Shown here piece by piece: positions 10,267-19,874 of a stretch of DNA of 46,762 nucleotides. The DNA is from Thermoanaerobaculia bacterium (lineage in GTDB: Bacteria; Acidobacteriota; Thermoanaerobaculia; Multivoradales; Multivoraceae), in contig JAJDUI010000026.1 of assembly GCA_022826745.1 (NCBI GenBank), positions 86,458 through 133,219 of the forward strand, in the 5' to 3' direction. Below the pieces are notes generated by a model. The model was not told where the DNA came from. It worked only from the letters and a program-made list of their open reading frames with translations, and did no database searches. Position 1 is the stretch's first letter. Each line of letters starts with the position of its first letter. Made by a program: the position numbers and the translations under genes.

Positions 10267-11817
10267 ATGGTCTGGGAGCGGGAGATCGAGGAACTGAGGC
10301 GGCGGCGCGAGTACGCCCGGCAGATGGGCGGCGAGGCCGGCATCGCGGAGCAGCACCGCCGCGGCAAGCTGACCATCCGGGAGCGTCTGGACGTGTTCAC
10401 CGACGAGGGTTCGTTCCAGGAGATCGGAGAGCTCGCCGGCGTGGCCAGCTACGACGGCAACGACCTCCAGGACGTGCGGCCCTCGAACCGGGTCATCGGC
10501 CTGGCCCGCCTGAACGGCCGCCGGGCCGTTCTGAACGGCGGCGACTTCACCGTGCGCGGCGGCGCCTCCGATGCGTCGATCGGCGACAAGAGCGGCCACG
10601 CCCAGAAGCTGGCGCTGGGCTGGCGCCTGCCCTACGTGCGCCTCCTCGACTCGACCGGCGGCAGCGTCAAGACCTTCGAGAAGATCGGACGCACCTACAT
10701 CCCGACGAACCCCGCGACGCCCGGCATCGAGGATCTGCTCTGCCGGGTGCCGGTGGTCGCCGCGGTGCTCGGTTCGGTGGCCGGGCTGCCGGCGGTGGAG
10801 GCCTGCCTCGCCCACTTCAACGTGATGGTCAGGGGCACGAGCCAGGTGTTTCCGGGCGGCCCTCCGGTCGTCAAGGCCGCGCTCGGCATCGACATCACGA
10901 AGGAGGATCTCGGCGACGAGCGCACCCAGGTGTTCGGCAGCGGCGTGATCGACAACCTCGCCGACTCCGAGGACGAGGCCTTCGCGATGCTCAAGCAGTT
11001 CCTGAGCTACCTGCCGGACAGCGTCTGGCAGATGCCGCCCCGCGGCGACACGCACGACGATCCGGAGCGCCGCGAGCCGTCGCTGCTGTCCGCCATTCCG
11101 CGCGAGAAGAACAAGGCCTACGACCCGAGAGCGATCCTCGACGCGGTGCTCGACCGCGACTCCTTCTTCGAGATCACGCCGCACTACGGACGCTCCCGTA
11201 TCGTCGGGCTCGCCCGCGTCAACGGCTATCCGGTCGGCACGATGATCAACAACCCTAGCCATCTCGGCGGCTCGATGAACGTCGCCGCGGGCACCAAGGT
11301 GATCCGCTTCCTGCAGCTCTGCGACACGTTCCACCTGCCGATGGTCTACTTCGCCGACGAGCCCGGCTTCATGGTCGGCCCGGAACAGCAGCGCCAGGGA
11401 ATCGTCCGCGCCGGCGCCAAGATGCTCTGCGCGACGCTTCGAACCCGCGTGCCGTGGCTCACGATCGTCATCCGGCAGCTCTACGGCGTCGCCGGCCAGT
11501 GCCACGACCGCCCGAGCGGCATGTTCCGGCGCGTGGCGTGGCCCTCCGGCCACTGGGGGTCCATGCACATCTCAGGCGGCGTGACCGCCGCCTACCGGCG
11601 CATCATCCGGGAGTCCGACGACCCCGCCGCCAAGCAGAAGGAGATCGAGGATCGCCTCGAAGCCCTGGCGTCGCCGTTTCGCACCGCCGAGGCCTTCAAC
11701 ATCGAGGAGATCATCGATCCCCGCGAAAGCCGGCCGATGGTCTGCGACTTCATCGACACCGCCCAGGCGGTGCTCGAGACCCAGCTCGGACCGAGTCCGA
11801 CGCCCTACATGCCCTGA
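10267..11817 (+). CDS. Acyl-CoA carboxylase, carboxyltransferase (beta) subunit
   Basis: A 516-residue protein of the PccB/MccB carboxyltransferase family, which moves CO2 from carboxybiotin to an acyl-CoA such as propionyl-CoA. Both crotonase-like halves are present. The N-terminal half has 'NGGDFTVRGGASDASIG'; the C-terminal half has 'GYPVGTMINNPSHLGG' and 'ADEPGFMVGPEQQ' with the biotin-binding 'YGVAGQ' and 'WPSGHWGSM' loops. The ATG at 10267 follows CCGGAGAGCAACC, a reasonable ribosome site. No alpha subunit is adjacent; biotin carboxylase and biotin carrier genes lie at 42797-44634. The acyl substrate cannot be decided from sequence alone. It is convergent with the amidase gene (7 bases between stops). 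Confidence 0.88.
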   Translation: MVWEREIEELRRRREYARQMGGEAGIAEQHRRGKLTIRERLDVFTDEGSFQEIGELAGVASYDGNDLQDVRPSNRVIGLARLNGRRAVLNGGDFTVRGGASDASIGDKSGHAQKLALGWRLPYVRLLDSTGGSVKTFEKIGRTYIPTNPATPGIEDLLCRVPVVAAVLGSVAGLPAVEACLAHFNVMVRGTSQVFPGGPPVVKAALGIDITKEDLGDERTQVFGSGVIDNLADSEDEAFAMLKQFLSYLPDSVWQMPPRGDTHDDPERREPSLLSAIPREKNKAYDPRAILDAVLDRDSFFEITPHYGRSRIVGLARVNGYPVGTMINNPSHLGGSMNVAAGTKVIRFLQLCDTFHLPMVYFADEPGFMVGPEQQRQGIVRAGAKMLCATLRTRVPWLTIVIRQLYGVAGQCHDRPSGMFRRVAWPSGHWGSMHISGGVTAAYRRIIRESDDPAAKQKEIEDRLEALASPFRTAEAFNIEEIIDPRESRPMVCDFIDTAQAVLETQLGPSPTPYMP

Positions 11818-11824
11818 AGTCGGC

Positions 11825-13375
11825 TCAGACCTCCGGATGACGCAGGTGCCAGTCGGTGGCCTGCTCGTAGGCGTAGGCAAGCCGGCAGAGCGTCGGTTCG
11901 CTCAGGTCGCGGCCGACGAGCTGCAGGCTGTGGGGCGCGCCCGCGGCCGAGAAGCCGCAGGGCAGGGAGATCGTCGGCGTGCCGGCGAAGTCGGCGGGCA
12001 CGGTGAAGAGCTGGATGCTGCCGAGCGGCGGATTGAAGGTCTCCGCGAACGACTCCAGGGCCCCCGTGAACGCCCCGACCGTGTCGTAGCCCATCGCCTC
12101 CGTCATCGGCAGCGCGGCCACGTTGGACGGGCAGACCAGCGCGTCGACCGTCGACAGCATCGCCTCGAAGCGCTCGCTGAAGGCCGCTCGCCGTTCGGTC
12201 GCCTCGGCGTAGGCCTCGTCGCTCACCTCTGAGCCGAAGGCCAGGAACTCGCCGAAGTACGGCCCGTAGTCGGCGGCGCGGCTGGGGTAGGTCGCGGCAT
12301 GCGCCCGGACGGCCTCGTAGGAGCAGAGGGGCCACCAGTCGCCGAAGGGCGCCGCCGGCATCTCGACCTCCGTGACCTCGGCGCCCAGGCCGGCCAGCAC
12401 CTGCAGCGCCTCCTCCACCGCGGCGGCCACCGCCGGGTCGACGCCCTCCGATGCGTACCGCCAGTCGAAGCCGAGCCGCATCCCGGCGATGTCGCCGTCG
12501 AGCGCGGGCAGGATGGACGGCACCGGCGCGTCGAGCGCCGTCGGGTCGTTCGCGTCGGCGCCGGCGATCGCTTCCAGCATGATCGCCGCATCGGCGACGG
12601 TCCGCGTCATCGGCCCGATGTGATCGAGCGAGCCCGCGAGTTCGAGCACGCCGTGGCGGCTGACCCGTCCCCAGGTCGGCTTGAGACCGACGATGCCGCA
12701 CTGGGCGGACGGAAAGCGGATCGATCCGCCGGTGTCCGAGCCGAGCGAGCCGAAACAGAGGCCCGCCGCCGTCGCCACGCCCGAACCGCTCGACGAAACG
12801 CCCGTCCACAGGCCTTCGTCCCAGGGGTTGACGGGGATGTCGAAGTCCGGGTGATAGGCGCCCATCGCGCCTTCCGTCAGGTTCAGCTTGCCGAGCAGAA
12901 CGGCGCCCGCGGCATGCAGCCGCTCGACCACGGTCGCGTCGAAATCCGGGACGAAGTCGGCCAGGACCGGGAGCGCGCCCATCGTGCGCACGCCCTTCGT
13001 GTAGCAGAGGTCCTTGACGGCGATGGGGACGCCGTGCAGCGGCCCCCGGTAGCGCCCGGCCCCGATCTCGGACTCGGCCGCCCGGGCCGCGGCAAGCGCC
13101 TCGTCGGCCATCACGGTGGCGTAGCTCCTGAGCCGGCCGTCGACGGCGGCGATCCGGTCGAGCATCGCCTCGGTCAGGGCGACCGGCGAGAGTTCGCCGG
13201 CCTCGATCAGCCGCGCGACGTCGCGCAGGCTCATGTAGTGGATCGGTACGTCACCCATCGAACTTCCTTCCAGCGGCGTTCCGGCGGGCCGCTCATCCGC
13301 GGCGCAGGATCCCAGCAACGGCACGGCCGCGCCCGTCCCGATCAGCCCGAGGGCCCTGCGGCGCGTCAGCCGCAT
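11825..13375 (-). CDS. Exported amidase (amidase signature family)
   Basis: A 516-residue amidase-signature hydrolase. The Ser-cisSer-Lys triad is visible: K121 in PIAVKDL, the serine run at 194-198 in GVSSSGSG, and S218 in [10 protein letters not shown]. The N-terminus '[15 protein letters not shown]' has a twin-arginine pattern, and 'LLGSC' (C24) is a good lipobox, so a Tat-exported, lipid-anchored periplasmic enzyme is likely. It resembles the peptide/aryl amidase branch rather than GatA, since no gatB or gatC is near and GatA is cytoplasmic. The substrate is unknown. The start overlaps the end of the GDP-mannose dehydratase gene by 10 bases, making this the last gene of the long minus-strand operon. 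Confidence 0.88.
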   Translation of the reverse strand: MRLTRRRALGLIGTGAAVPLLGSCAADERPAGTPLEGSSMGDVPIHYMSLRDVARLIEAGELSPVALTEAMLDRIAAVDGRLRSYATVMADEALAAARAAESEIGAGRYRGPLHGVPIAVKDLCYTKGVRTMGALPVLADFVPDFDATVVERLHAAGAVLLGKLNLTEGAMGAYHPDFDIPVNPWDEGLWTGVSSSGSGVATAAGLCFGSLGSDTGGSIRFPSAQCGIVGLKPTWGRVSRHGVLELAGSLDHIGPMTRTVADAAIMLEAIAGADANDPTALDAPVPSILPALDGDIAGMRLGFDWRYASEGVDPAVAAAVEEALQVLAGLGAEVTEVEMPAAPFGDWWPLCSYEAVRAHAATYPSRAADYGPYFGEFLAFGSEVSDEAYAEATERRAAFSERFEAMLSTVDALVCPSNVAALPMTEAMGYDTVGAFTGALESFAETFNPPLGSIQLFTVPADFAGTPTISLPCGFSAAGAPHSLQLVGRDLSEPTLCRLAYAYEQATDWHLRHPEV

Positions 13376-14418
13376 CCGACGGCTTCGAGATCCGCGTCGA
13401 CCATCATCTCGACCAGTTGGCGAAAAGCGACACGCGGACGCCAGCCGAGACGCTCCCGGGCCAGACTCGCGTCGCCGCGCAGCGTCGGAACCTCGGCCTT
13501 GCGGAAGTGCCGGGAATCGACCGTGACCAGCACCCGGCCATCCTCCGCCACGCCCTGTTCCTCCACGCCCTCGCCACGCCAGGCGAGCGGCATCCCGGCG
13601 CGTGCGAAGGCGATCTCGCAGAACTCGCGGACGCTGTGGGTCTCGCCGGTGGCGATGACGTAGTCCTCGGGGGCTTCGGCCCGCAGCATCAGGCGCATGG
13701 CCTCCACGTAGTCGCCGGCGTAGCCCCAGTCGCGGCGCGAGTCCAGGTTGCCGAGCGCCACGCCTTCCTGCAGACCCGCCCGAATCCGGGCCGCCGCCAG
13801 GGTGATCTTCCGCGTCACGAAGCTCTCCCCCCGCCGCGGCGACTCGTGGTTGAACAGGATTCCGTTCACGGCGAACAGACCATGGGCCTCGCGGTAGTTC
13901 CGGGTGATGTGGAAGCCGTAGGCCTTCGCCGCCGCGTAGGGGCTGCGCGGGTAGAAGCGCGTCGTCTCGCGCTGCGGCGACTCCTCCACCAGGCCGTAGA
14001 TCTCGGATGAGGACGCCTGGTAGAAGCGCGCCTCCGGCGCCTGCCGCCGGGCCGCTTCGAGCAGGTGCAGGACGCCCAGGCCGGTGACCTCGCTGGTGGC
14101 CCCCGGCAACTCGAACGAGACCTGGACGTGGGACTGCGCGCCGAGGTTGTAGATCTCGTGGGGCCGCACCTCGGCGACGGCGCGGTGCAGGGACGAGGCG
14201 TCCGTCAGATCGCCGGCGATCAGGCGGAGCCGCCGTCCCGAGCCGCCGCGGCCGTCCAGCAGGTGGTCGATCCGCCCGGTGCCGCCGCTCCGCGCCACCG
14301 GCCGCACCAGCCCCCAGACGTCCGAGCCCTCCTCGAGCAACTGCTCTGCGAGATAGGAACCGTCCTGACCGGTCACGCCGGTGATGAGAGCCCGCCGCGC
14401 GGCGGTGTCCCCGCTCAA
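13366..14418 (-). CDS. gmd: GDP-mannose 4,6-dehydratase
   Basis: A 350-residue extended short-chain dehydrogenase that converts GDP-mannose to GDP-4-keto-6-deoxymannose, precursor of fucose, rhamnose and related deoxysugars. It has the N-terminal dinucleotide loop [15 protein letters not shown], '[12 protein letters not shown]', 'SSSEIYG' and the catalytic Tyr-Lys motif [14 protein letters not shown]. The '[16 protein letters not shown]' segment is very characteristic of Gmd. The start is TTG at 14418, whose TG is shared with the TGA of ribBA (TTGA overlap); no better start exists before the Rossmann motif. Linking it by overlap to a riboflavin gene is unusual. A role in cell-surface glycan synthesis is inferred, in keeping with the PagL gene at the head of this gene run and the divergent glycosyltransferase beyond it. 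Confidence 0.93.
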   Translation of the reverse strand: MSGDTAARRALITGVTGQDGSYLAEQLLEEGSDVWGLVRPVARSGGTGRIDHLLDGRGGSGRRLRLIAGDLTDASSLHRAVAEVRPHEIYNLGAQSHVQVSFELPGATSEVTGLGVLHLLEAARRQAPEARFYQASSSEIYGLVEESPQRETTRFYPRSPYAAAKAYGFHITRNYREAHGLFAVNGILFNHESPRRGESFVTRKITLAAARIRAGLQEGVALGNLDSRRDWGYAGDYVEAMRLMLRAEAPEDYVIATGETHSVREFCEIAFARAGMPLAWRGEGVEEQGVAEDGRVLVTVDSRHFRKAEVPTLRGDASLARERLGWRPRVAFRQLVEMMVDADLEAVGCG

Positions 14419-15647
14419 ACCAGCTTCAGCAGGTGGCCCATCTTGTCCCGCTTGACCCGGAGATAGTCGCGGTTCGACTCGGTCGCCTCGATCTCGATCG
14501 GCACGCGTTCGACGATCTCCAGGCCGTAGCCGGAGAGGGCGATGTACTTGTGCGGGTTGTTCGTCATCAGCCGCATCCGGCGAACGCCGATGTCGCGGAG
14601 AATCTGCGCTCCGATGCCGTAGTTGCGGAGGTCGGCCTTGAACCCGAGCTTGTGGTTGGCCTCGACCGTGTCGTGCCCCTCGTCCTGCAGATCGTAGGCG
14701 CGCAGCTTGTTGAACAGGCCGATCCCCCGGCCTTCCTGCAGCAGGTAGAGCACGACGCCCTCTCCTTCCTCGGCGATCGTGGCGAGGGCATGATGCAGCT
14801 GGAGGCCACAGTCGCAGCGCTCGGACTGGAAGACGTCGCCCGTCAGGCACTGGCTGTGGACGCGCACCAGGATGTCCTTGTCCGGCTTCGGCTCGCCCAT
14901 CACCAGAGCGACATGCTCCTCGCCGGTGAGTTCGGCGTGGTAGGCGAAAGCCTTCATCGGACCGTAGCCCGTCGGCATGGTCGGAGAGGCGATCAGCCTG
15001 ACCAGGCTCTCGTGCTTCAGCCGGTAACGGATCAGGTCCGACACCGTGATCATCGGCAGCTTGTGCAGGCGGCTGTACTCGACGAGGTCCGGCACGCGGG
15101 CCATCGTCCCGTCCTCGTTCATGATCTCGCAGATCACGCCCGCCGGCGCCAGCCCCGCCAGCGAAGCCAGGTCGACCGAAGCCTCCGTCTGCCCCGCTCG
15201 CTTCAGCACGCCGCCACGCTTGGCGCGAAGCGGGAAGACATGACCCGGCCGCAACAGGTCCCGCGGCTGGGTCGCGGGGTCGATCGCGGTGGCGATCGTC
15301 GCCGCCCGGTCGGCCGCGGAGATGCCGGTCGTGACCTTGCCGCGGGCCTCGATGGACACCGTGAACGCGGTCTCGAAGGGCGCCGTGTTGTCCCGGACCA
15401 TCAGCGGCAGGTCGAGTTCGTCGCAGCGGTCTTCGGTCATCGCCAGACAGATCAGGCCACGGCCGTGAGTCGCCATGAAGTTGATCGCGTCGGCGGTCAC
15501 CTTCTCGGCCGCGATCGCCAGATCGCCCTCGTTCTCCCGATCCTCGTCGTCGACGATGATCACCTGTCCGCCGTCGCGGAAGACCTCGACCGCTTCCTCG
15601 ATCGGCGTGAACAGGGACGGCTCCCGTTCCTGGCTGTGTTTCGTCAT
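14415..15647 (-). CDS. ribBA: Bifunctional DHBP synthase / GTP cyclohydrolase II
   Basis: A 410-residue fusion that supplies both riboflavin precursors. The N-terminal half (1-205) is 3,4-dihydroxy-2-butanone-4-phosphate synthase, with [11 protein letters not shown] and 'GRGLICLAM'. The C-terminal half (about 210-400) is GTP cyclohydrolase II, with zinc ligands in [17 protein letters not shown] and '[11 protein letters not shown]'. Both active sites look intact. The start ATG at 15647 lies 10 bases after the NAD kinase stop. No FMN riboswitch can fit between the two genes. It is mid-operon between NAD kinase and gmd. Confidence 0.97.
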   Translation of the reverse strand: MTKHSQEREPSLFTPIEEAVEVFRDGGQVIIVDDEDRENEGDLAIAAEKVTADAINFMATHGRGLICLAMTEDRCDELDLPLMVRDNTAPFETAFTVSIEARGKVTTGISAADRAATIATAIDPATQPRDLLRPGHVFPLRAKRGGVLKRAGQTEASVDLASLAGLAPAGVICEIMNEDGTMARVPDLVEYSRLHKLPMITVSDLIRYRLKHESLVRLIASPTMPTGYGPMKAFAYHAELTGEEHVALVMGEPKPDKDILVRVHSQCLTGDVFQSERCDCGLQLHHALATIAEEGEGVVLYLLQEGRGIGLFNKLRAYDLQDEGHDTVEANHKLGFKADLRNYGIGAQILRDIGVRRMRLMTNNPHKYIALSGYGLEIVERVPIEIEATESNRDYLRVKRDKMGHLLKLV

Positions 15648-15657
15648 GACGCCGATT

Positions 15658-16461
15658 CTATTCGCCCCAGCGGAGCTTGCTGCGCAGGGCGTCGTAGTGG
15701 GTCTGGCCGTCGACCCTGGCGAGCAGCGCCTTCGACTCGGAAGCGGTCACGACCACCCGGTCGCCGCCATGGAGCCGGGCCCCCTCCTGGCCGTCCAGCG
15801 TGAGGTAGACCTCCTCGTCCAGGCTGCCCAGGGTCATCGCGATCGTGCTCCGCTCCGGCACCACGATCGGCCGCATCGACAGGGTGTGGGGCGAAATCGG
15901 CGTCAGCAGCGCGACCGGCAGCGTCGGGTAGAGAATCGGCCCGCCGGCCGACAGGCTGTACGCCGTCGATCCGGTCGGCGTCGAGACGATCAGGCCGTCC
16001 GCCCGGTAGCGGGCGACCGGCTCGCCGTCGATCTCAACCGCCAGGTCGATCATCCGCGCCAGGGCGCTCTTGTGCACGACCGCGTCGTTGAGCGCGCGGT
16101 AGCGCTCCATGCCGCCCGCCGCGTGGCGCAACTCGACGTCCAGGAGCAGTCTCTCTTCGACCTCGAACCGCCCCTCGAGAATCGCCCCCAGGTTCTTGTA
16201 CAGCCGGTCGAGACCGATCTCGGCCAGGTAGCCGAGGCTGCCGAGGTTGACCCCCACGATCGGCACGCCGGGCCGGCTGCGCGCGACCGAGAGGAGCGTG
16301 CCGTCGCCGCCGAGGACGACGATCAGCCCCAGATCCTTTGCGTCGACGTCGCCTGGCGTCACGCCGCGCTCGCGAAGCCAGCTCTCCACATCGGCGGCGG
16401 TGGCGGCCGCCCGCCCGCTGTCCGGCTTGGCAACGACCGCGACTTCCTGGATCCTGGTCAC
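15658..16461 (-). CDS. nadK: NAD kinase
   Basis: A 267-residue ATP-NAD kinase, which makes NADP. It has the family motif GGDGT in '[11 protein letters not shown]', followed by '[11 protein letters not shown]', and the second conserved block '[19 protein letters not shown]'. Start is GTG at 16461, 4 bases after the tlyA stop. This arrangement (polyprenyl synthase, tlyA, nadK) is common in bacteria, where recN often follows; here ribBA follows instead. Confidence 0.96.
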   Translation of the reverse strand: MTRIQEVAVVAKPDSGRAAATAADVESWLRERGVTPGDVDAKDLGLIVVLGGDGTLLSVARSRPGVPIVGVNLGSLGYLAEIGLDRLYKNLGAILEGRFEVEERLLLDVELRHAAGGMERYRALNDAVVHKSALARMIDLAVEIDGEPVARYRADGLIVSTPTGSTAYSLSAGGPILYPTLPVALLTPISPHTLSMRPIVVPERSTIAMTLGSLDEEVYLTLDGQEGARLHGGDRVVVTASESKALLARVDGQTHYDALRSKLRWGE

Positions 16462-16465
16462 GATC

Positions 16466-17194
16466 TCATGTCCTGAAGTGGGCGAAGATCTCGCGGTTGC
16501 CTGCCGGTCCCCGGAGGTCGCAGTCTACCGAGGCTCTGAACTCGAGGCCCAGAGCGCCCAGTTCGGCGATCCGCCGGGCGGCGACGTTCCGCCGCAGTTC
16601 GTCGTCCCGCACCACGCCGCCCTTGCCCACCTGGCCCCGGCCGACCTCGAACTGGGGCTTGATCAGGACCAGCAGGTCGGCCCCGGCGGCGAGATGCGGC
16701 AGCAGCGCCGGCGCCACCTTGACGACCGAGATGAAGGAGACGTCGACGGTGGCGATCCGGCAGGTCTCGGGCAGGGCGTCCGCCGGCAGGTGGCGGGCAT
16801 TGACGCGCTCCATCACGACGACCCGGGGGTCGTTTCGCAGACCCGCGTCGAGCTGGCCGTAGCCCACGTCCACGGCGTAGACCCGCGCCGCTCCATGGGC
16901 CAGCAGGCAGTCCGTGAAGCCCCCGGTCGAGGCGCCGACATCGAGACAGACGGCGCCTGCCGGGTCCACGTCGAACGCGTCCAGCGCCTGCTCGAGCTTG
17001 CGGCCTCCCCGTGACACGTAGGGTTCAGCGCGGCCCCGCACCTCGATGGCGGCGGCGCCAGACACCGCCGTCCCCGGCTTGTCCCGGCGCTCCCCGTCGA
17101 CCCGGACCCAGCCCGCCATCACGGCTCGCTTCGCCTGCTCCCGGCTGGCGAACAGCCCGCGCTCGACCAGCAGTTGATCGAGCCGCCGCTTCAC
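16466..17194 (-). CDS. tlyA: TlyA-family rRNA 2'-O-methyltransferase
   Basis: A 242-residue protein with an N-terminal S4 RNA-binding domain (about 1-60, '[20 protein letters not shown]') and a FtsJ/RrmJ-type methyltransferase domain. The SAM site is '[16 protein letters not shown]', and 'TVDVSFISV' plus '[10 protein letters not shown]' carry the catalytic Asp and Lys. Known TlyA enzymes 2'-O-methylate 16S and 23S rRNA and affect capreomycin sensitivity; some relatives are annotated as hemolysins. Start GTG 17194 overlaps the ispA stop (GTGA). Confidence 0.93.
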   Translation of the reverse strand: MKRRLDQLLVERGLFASREQAKRAVMAGWVRVDGERRDKPGTAVSGAAAIEVRGRAEPYVSRGGRKLEQALDAFDVDPAGAVCLDVGASTGGFTDCLLAHGAARVYAVDVGYGQLDAGLRNDPRVVVMERVNARHLPADALPETCRIATVDVSFISVVKVAPALLPHLAAGADLLVLIKPQFEVGRGQVGKGGVVRDDELRRNVAARRIAELGALGLEFRASVDCDLRGPAGNREIFAHFRT

Positions 17195-18105
17195 GAACCG
17201 CGGTGGACCAGGAAGGCGACCAGGGCCCTGAACAACTCGCGACCGGAAGGCTGACCCTCGATCAGCGCCAGGCAGCGGTCCGCCGCCTGCAGCGCCTTCT
17301 TCCGGCTGCCCTCGAGGCCGAACAGCCCCGGATACGTCAGCTTCCCGGCCTGCCGGTCCTTGCCGGGCGTCTTGCCGAGTTCTTCGGAGCTGCCGACCTC
17401 GTCCAGGATGTCGTCGCCGATCTGAAACAGGAGGCCCAGCTCGGCGCCGATCCGGCCGAGCTGCTCGATCCCTTCGGGCCCCGCGCCCGCGTGGACGCCG
17501 CCGAGCCGCGTACTCGCCTCGATCAGGGCCCCCGTCTTCAGACGGTGAATCCGTTCCAGCGAGGCGACGGTCCCTTGGCGTCCTTCCTCCGTGCGGCCGT
17601 CCAGGTCACCCTCGTGCCGGAGATCGAAGACCTGGCCGCCGATCATCCCCGCCGTGCCGACGGCGTCCGCGACCAACCGCACCGCCTCCAGCCGCCGTTC
17701 GGGCGGCGCTGAGGCCGGTTCGCGGCCAAGGACCTCGTAGGCCCGGTTCAGCAGCGCGTCGCCGGCGAGCACCGCGATCGCCTCTCCCCGCGCCCGGTGC
17801 AGGGTCGGCCTCCCCCGTCGCAGGTCGTCGTCGTCCAGCGCCGGCAGATCGTCATGGATCAGGCTGAACGTGTGGACCATCTCAAGGGCCGCGCCGCCCG
17901 TCAGCAGGTCCTCGCGGGAGCCTCCCCAGGCTTCGCCGGCCAGGACGACCAGGGCCGGCCGGACCCGCTTCCCGCCCGCGAACACGCTGTAGCGCATCGC
18001 CTCGTGGATTTCCGCCGGCTCGGTTCCCGCGTCCGGCAGCAGGCGGTCCAGCGCCTCGTCGACCTCCGGTCTGAGGGCGGAGAGGAAGGAGGGGAAGTCG
18101 TTCAC
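17191..18105 (-). CDS. ispA: Polyprenyl diphosphate synthase (FPP/GGPP type)
   Basis: A 304-residue short-chain trans-prenyltransferase that joins isopentenyl diphosphate to allylic diphosphates. The first Asp-rich motif is HDDLPALDDDD (near 83-93), with the two-residue insertion typical of bacterial farnesyl/geranylgeranyl synthases. The second is 'IGDDILDEVG' (near 228). 'GGKRVRP' binds isopentenyl diphosphate. Chain length (C15 or C20) is not fixed by what I see. Start GTG 18105 overlaps the preceding stop (GTGA), and its own stop overlaps tlyA, so the three genes are tightly coupled. No dxs gene is adjacent. Confidence 0.9.
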   Translation of the reverse strand: MNDFPSFLSALRPEVDEALDRLLPDAGTEPAEIHEAMRYSVFAGGKRVRPALVVLAGEAWGGSREDLLTGGAALEMVHTFSLIHDDLPALDDDDLRRGRPTLHRARGEAIAVLAGDALLNRAYEVLGREPASAPPERRLEAVRLVADAVGTAGMIGGQVFDLRHEGDLDGRTEEGRQGTVASLERIHRLKTGALIEASTRLGGVHAGAGPEGIEQLGRIGAELGLLFQIGDDILDEVGSSEELGKTPGKDRQAGKLTYPGLFGLEGSRKKALQAADRCLALIEGQPSGRELFRALVAFLVHRGS

Positions 18106-18389
18106 GCGCCGGGCGCCTGCCCGCCCTCTTCGGCCGCTTCCGGCAGCACGTCGGGCGCCGGCAGCGCCTCGGCCACCAGCATCACGGGCACGTCGCTCAC
18201 GATCGGATAGACGAGACCGGATTCCCGGCACCAGAGCCCCTCGGAAACCTCGGGCTCCTCCTCGCCGAAGTGCTCCCGGTACCGGGCGACAAGCCGCCCG
18301 CACACCGCTGCCGGCAGCGGCACGACCTGAAGCTCCCCCTTCGACCTGGGGCACACCAGGAGTTCGAGCAGTTCCGGATCCACAGTCAC
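18102..18389 (-). CDS. Trm112/UPF0434-family protein, divergent
   Basis: A 95-residue protein. The start 'LLELLVCPRSKGELQVV' and the end 'LVYPIVSDVPVMLVAEA' are the two conserved blocks of the Trm112/YcaR family, small proteins that in other organisms activate methyltransferases. The usual CPxC and CxxC zinc pairs are each reduced to one cysteine (CPRS and 'WCRESG'). The central part is about 20 residues longer than usual, and there is an acidic tail. It is adjacent to a TlyA methyltransferase operon. Start GTG 18389. Loss of the zinc site is seen directly; any functional consequence is inference. Confidence 0.8.
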   Translation of the reverse strand: MTVDPELLELLVCPRSKGELQVVPLPAAVCGRLVARYREHFGEEEPEVSEGLWCRESGLVYPIVSDVPVMLVAEALPAPDVLPEAAEEGGQAPGA

Positions 18390-18396
18390 TTGCGCG

Positions 18397-18972
18397 CTAC
18401 CTCGACCAGCGAAGAAGGAGGGAGTTCATTCCCGGGTTGCGACGATAGTAGGACGAGTTGGACATATGGAAGAAGCCGAAGCTCAGGCGCGAGCCGTCCC
18501 GCAACCGCCGTCCGACCGCGATCCCGGTGCGAAACTCGAACTCGCCGCCGATGTCCTTGCCGTCCCCCTTCTCGTAGAAACCTACCGAGGTGCCGGTGTC
18601 GATGAACCAGGAACGCCCGAGGTTGATCCGCTGGTCGGTGCCCGCGTAGAGGAAGAACGACTCGTCGAGAGTCACGAAAGCTCCCACATGGGGACCCAGC
18701 CCCAGGCACCAGTCGGTGGCGAAGCGGTGCTCGATGCCGACCTCGACGGTCTCGTGGCCCCTGCCGAAGTCGGTCACTCCGGTGCTGACTCTCAGACCGG
18801 CCTCGTCCGCGCGGCTGGGCCCGGCGTGCTCCCCCTCCGCGTTGCAGGCGAAGGCGGGCGGGGCGGCCAGGCTCCCCAGCAACGCCAACAACGGTAGCCA
18901 GGCAAACGGCAGACCAGGCGCTACGTTGCGCGGACCGGGGTAGCGCACGGCCGCGTAGCCTACCCTCCGCAT
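18397..18972 (-). CDS. PagL-like lipid A 3-O-deacylase / acyloxyacyl hydrolase family outer-membrane protein
   Basis: About 191 residues: a signal peptide ('LPLLALLGSLAAPPAFA'), then a small eight-strand-barrel-like domain. The C-terminal motif 'FGFFHMSNSSYYRRNPGMN' carries the PagL catalytic His-Ser pair (HxSN) and the conserved NPG. 'FIDTGTSVGFYEKGDG' gives another typical barrel strand. PagL removes the 3-O acyl chain of lipid A in the outer membrane, altering recognition and stiffness. The start at 18972 leaves only 11 bases to the divergent glycosyltransferase start, so a start further inside the gene is possible. It heads the minus-strand run that continues with the Trm112-like gene 7 bases later. 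Confidence 0.78.
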   Translation of the reverse strand: MRRVGYAAVRYPGPRNVAPGLPFAWLPLLALLGSLAAPPAFACNAEGEHAGPSRADEAGLRVSTGVTDFGRGHETVEVGIEHRFATDWCLGLGPHVGAFVTLDESFFLYAGTDQRINLGRSWFIDTGTSVGFYEKGDGKDIGGEFEFRTGIAVGRRLRDGSRLSFGFFHMSNSSYYRRNPGMNSLLLRWSR

Positions 18973-18978
18973 ACAATG
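18973..18978 (+). promoter_or_regulatory. -10-like box TACAAT next to the glycosyltransferase start
   Basis: TACAAT ends 5 bases before the GTG start codon at 18984. A start site the usual 6-8 bases downstream would fall on the start codon, giving a leaderless or nearly leaderless mRNA. I see no good -35 box upstream. The divergent PagL gene starts at 18972, so promoter elements must overlap coding sequence. Confidence 0.4.
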
Positions 18979-18983
18979 CGCGC

Positions 18984-19856
18984 GTGGACGGAACGCCGGA
19001 AGACGGAGGGCGGCCGCCGATTTCGGCCTTGGTGACCACCTACAACGAGGAACGGCACATCGCCGACTGCCTCGCGTCCCTCGACTGGTGCGACGAAGTG
19101 CTGGTCGTCGACTCCTTCTCCACCGACCGCACTCCCGAGATCGTCCGCGGCTGCGAGCGCGCCCGCTTCGTCCAGCGCACCTACTACGGTTCCGCGTCGC
19201 AGAAGAACTGGGCCATGGACCAGACCCAGAACGAGTGGGTGCTGATTCTCGACGCCGACGAACGCTGCACCGCCGAACTCCGGGCGGAGATCACGGCGCT
19301 GTTCCGCGACGGAGAGCCGGCCCACGACGCCTACACGATCAAGCGCCGCGTGTTCTTCCTGGGCAAGGTGATCCGTTTCTCGGGCTGGCAGCACGATCGC
19401 GTCGTCCGGCTGCTGCGCCGCGACGCGGGCCGGTACCCGAACCGCCGCGTTCACGCGGACATGCTGACCCGGACGCCGGCGCCGGTGCTCCGCCGCCCCA
19501 TGGACCACTTCATGGTCGACGACCTGCTCTCCTACTCCCGGAGGATTCAGCGCTACAGCTGGTGGGGAGCCGCCCAGCTCTGGCGCGACGGCCGCCGGTC
19601 CGGCGCCGCCGAAGTCCTGGGGCGCTCCCTGTGGCGCTTCCTGCGCACGTACGGCCTGCAGTTCGGCGTGCTCGACGGCATGCGCGGCCTCGTGTTCTGC
19701 CTGCTCCAGGCCTACGGCACCTACCTCAAGTGGTCCTACGTCTGGTCCTGGCAGGTGAACCAGAAGCGCGGCATCGAGCCGCCGCTGCCGTCCTTCGACG
19801 ACAGCAAGAGCACCTGGCGGGGCCTGACCGAACTCGAGCCCGGGACCGCCAAGTAG
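18984..19856 (+). CDS. Family 2 glycosyltransferase, WaaE/KdtX-like
   Basis: A 290-residue GT2 enzyme. 'SALVTTYNEERHI' and 'VVDSFSTDRTPEI' form the nucleotide-sugar site, and LDADER holds the metal-binding DxD. The following 'RRVFFLGKVIRFSGW' and 'RRVHADM' resemble the WaaE/KdtX group of LPS inner-core beta-1,4-glucosyltransferases. The C-terminal third is hydrophobic and aromatic ('YGTYLKWSYVWSW') and may sit on the membrane. Start GTG 18984. It is divergent from the PagL gene, so a role in lipopolysaccharide or glycolipid assembly is likely; the sugar is not known. Confidence 0.85.
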   Translation: MDGTPEDGGRPPISALVTTYNEERHIADCLASLDWCDEVLVVDSFSTDRTPEIVRGCERARFVQRTYYGSASQKNWAMDQTQNEWVLILDADERCTAELRAEITALFRDGEPAHDAYTIKRRVFFLGKVIRFSGWQHDRVVRLLRRDAGRYPNRRVHADMLTRTPAPVLRRPMDHFMVDDLLSYSRRIQRYSWWGAAQLWRDGRRSGAAEVLGRSLWRFLRTYGLQFGVLDGMRGLVFCLLQAYGTYLKWSYVWSWQVNQKRGIEPPLPSFDDSKSTWRGLTELEPGTAK

Positions 19857-19874
19857 CGGGGCCCTGCCGCCGCG

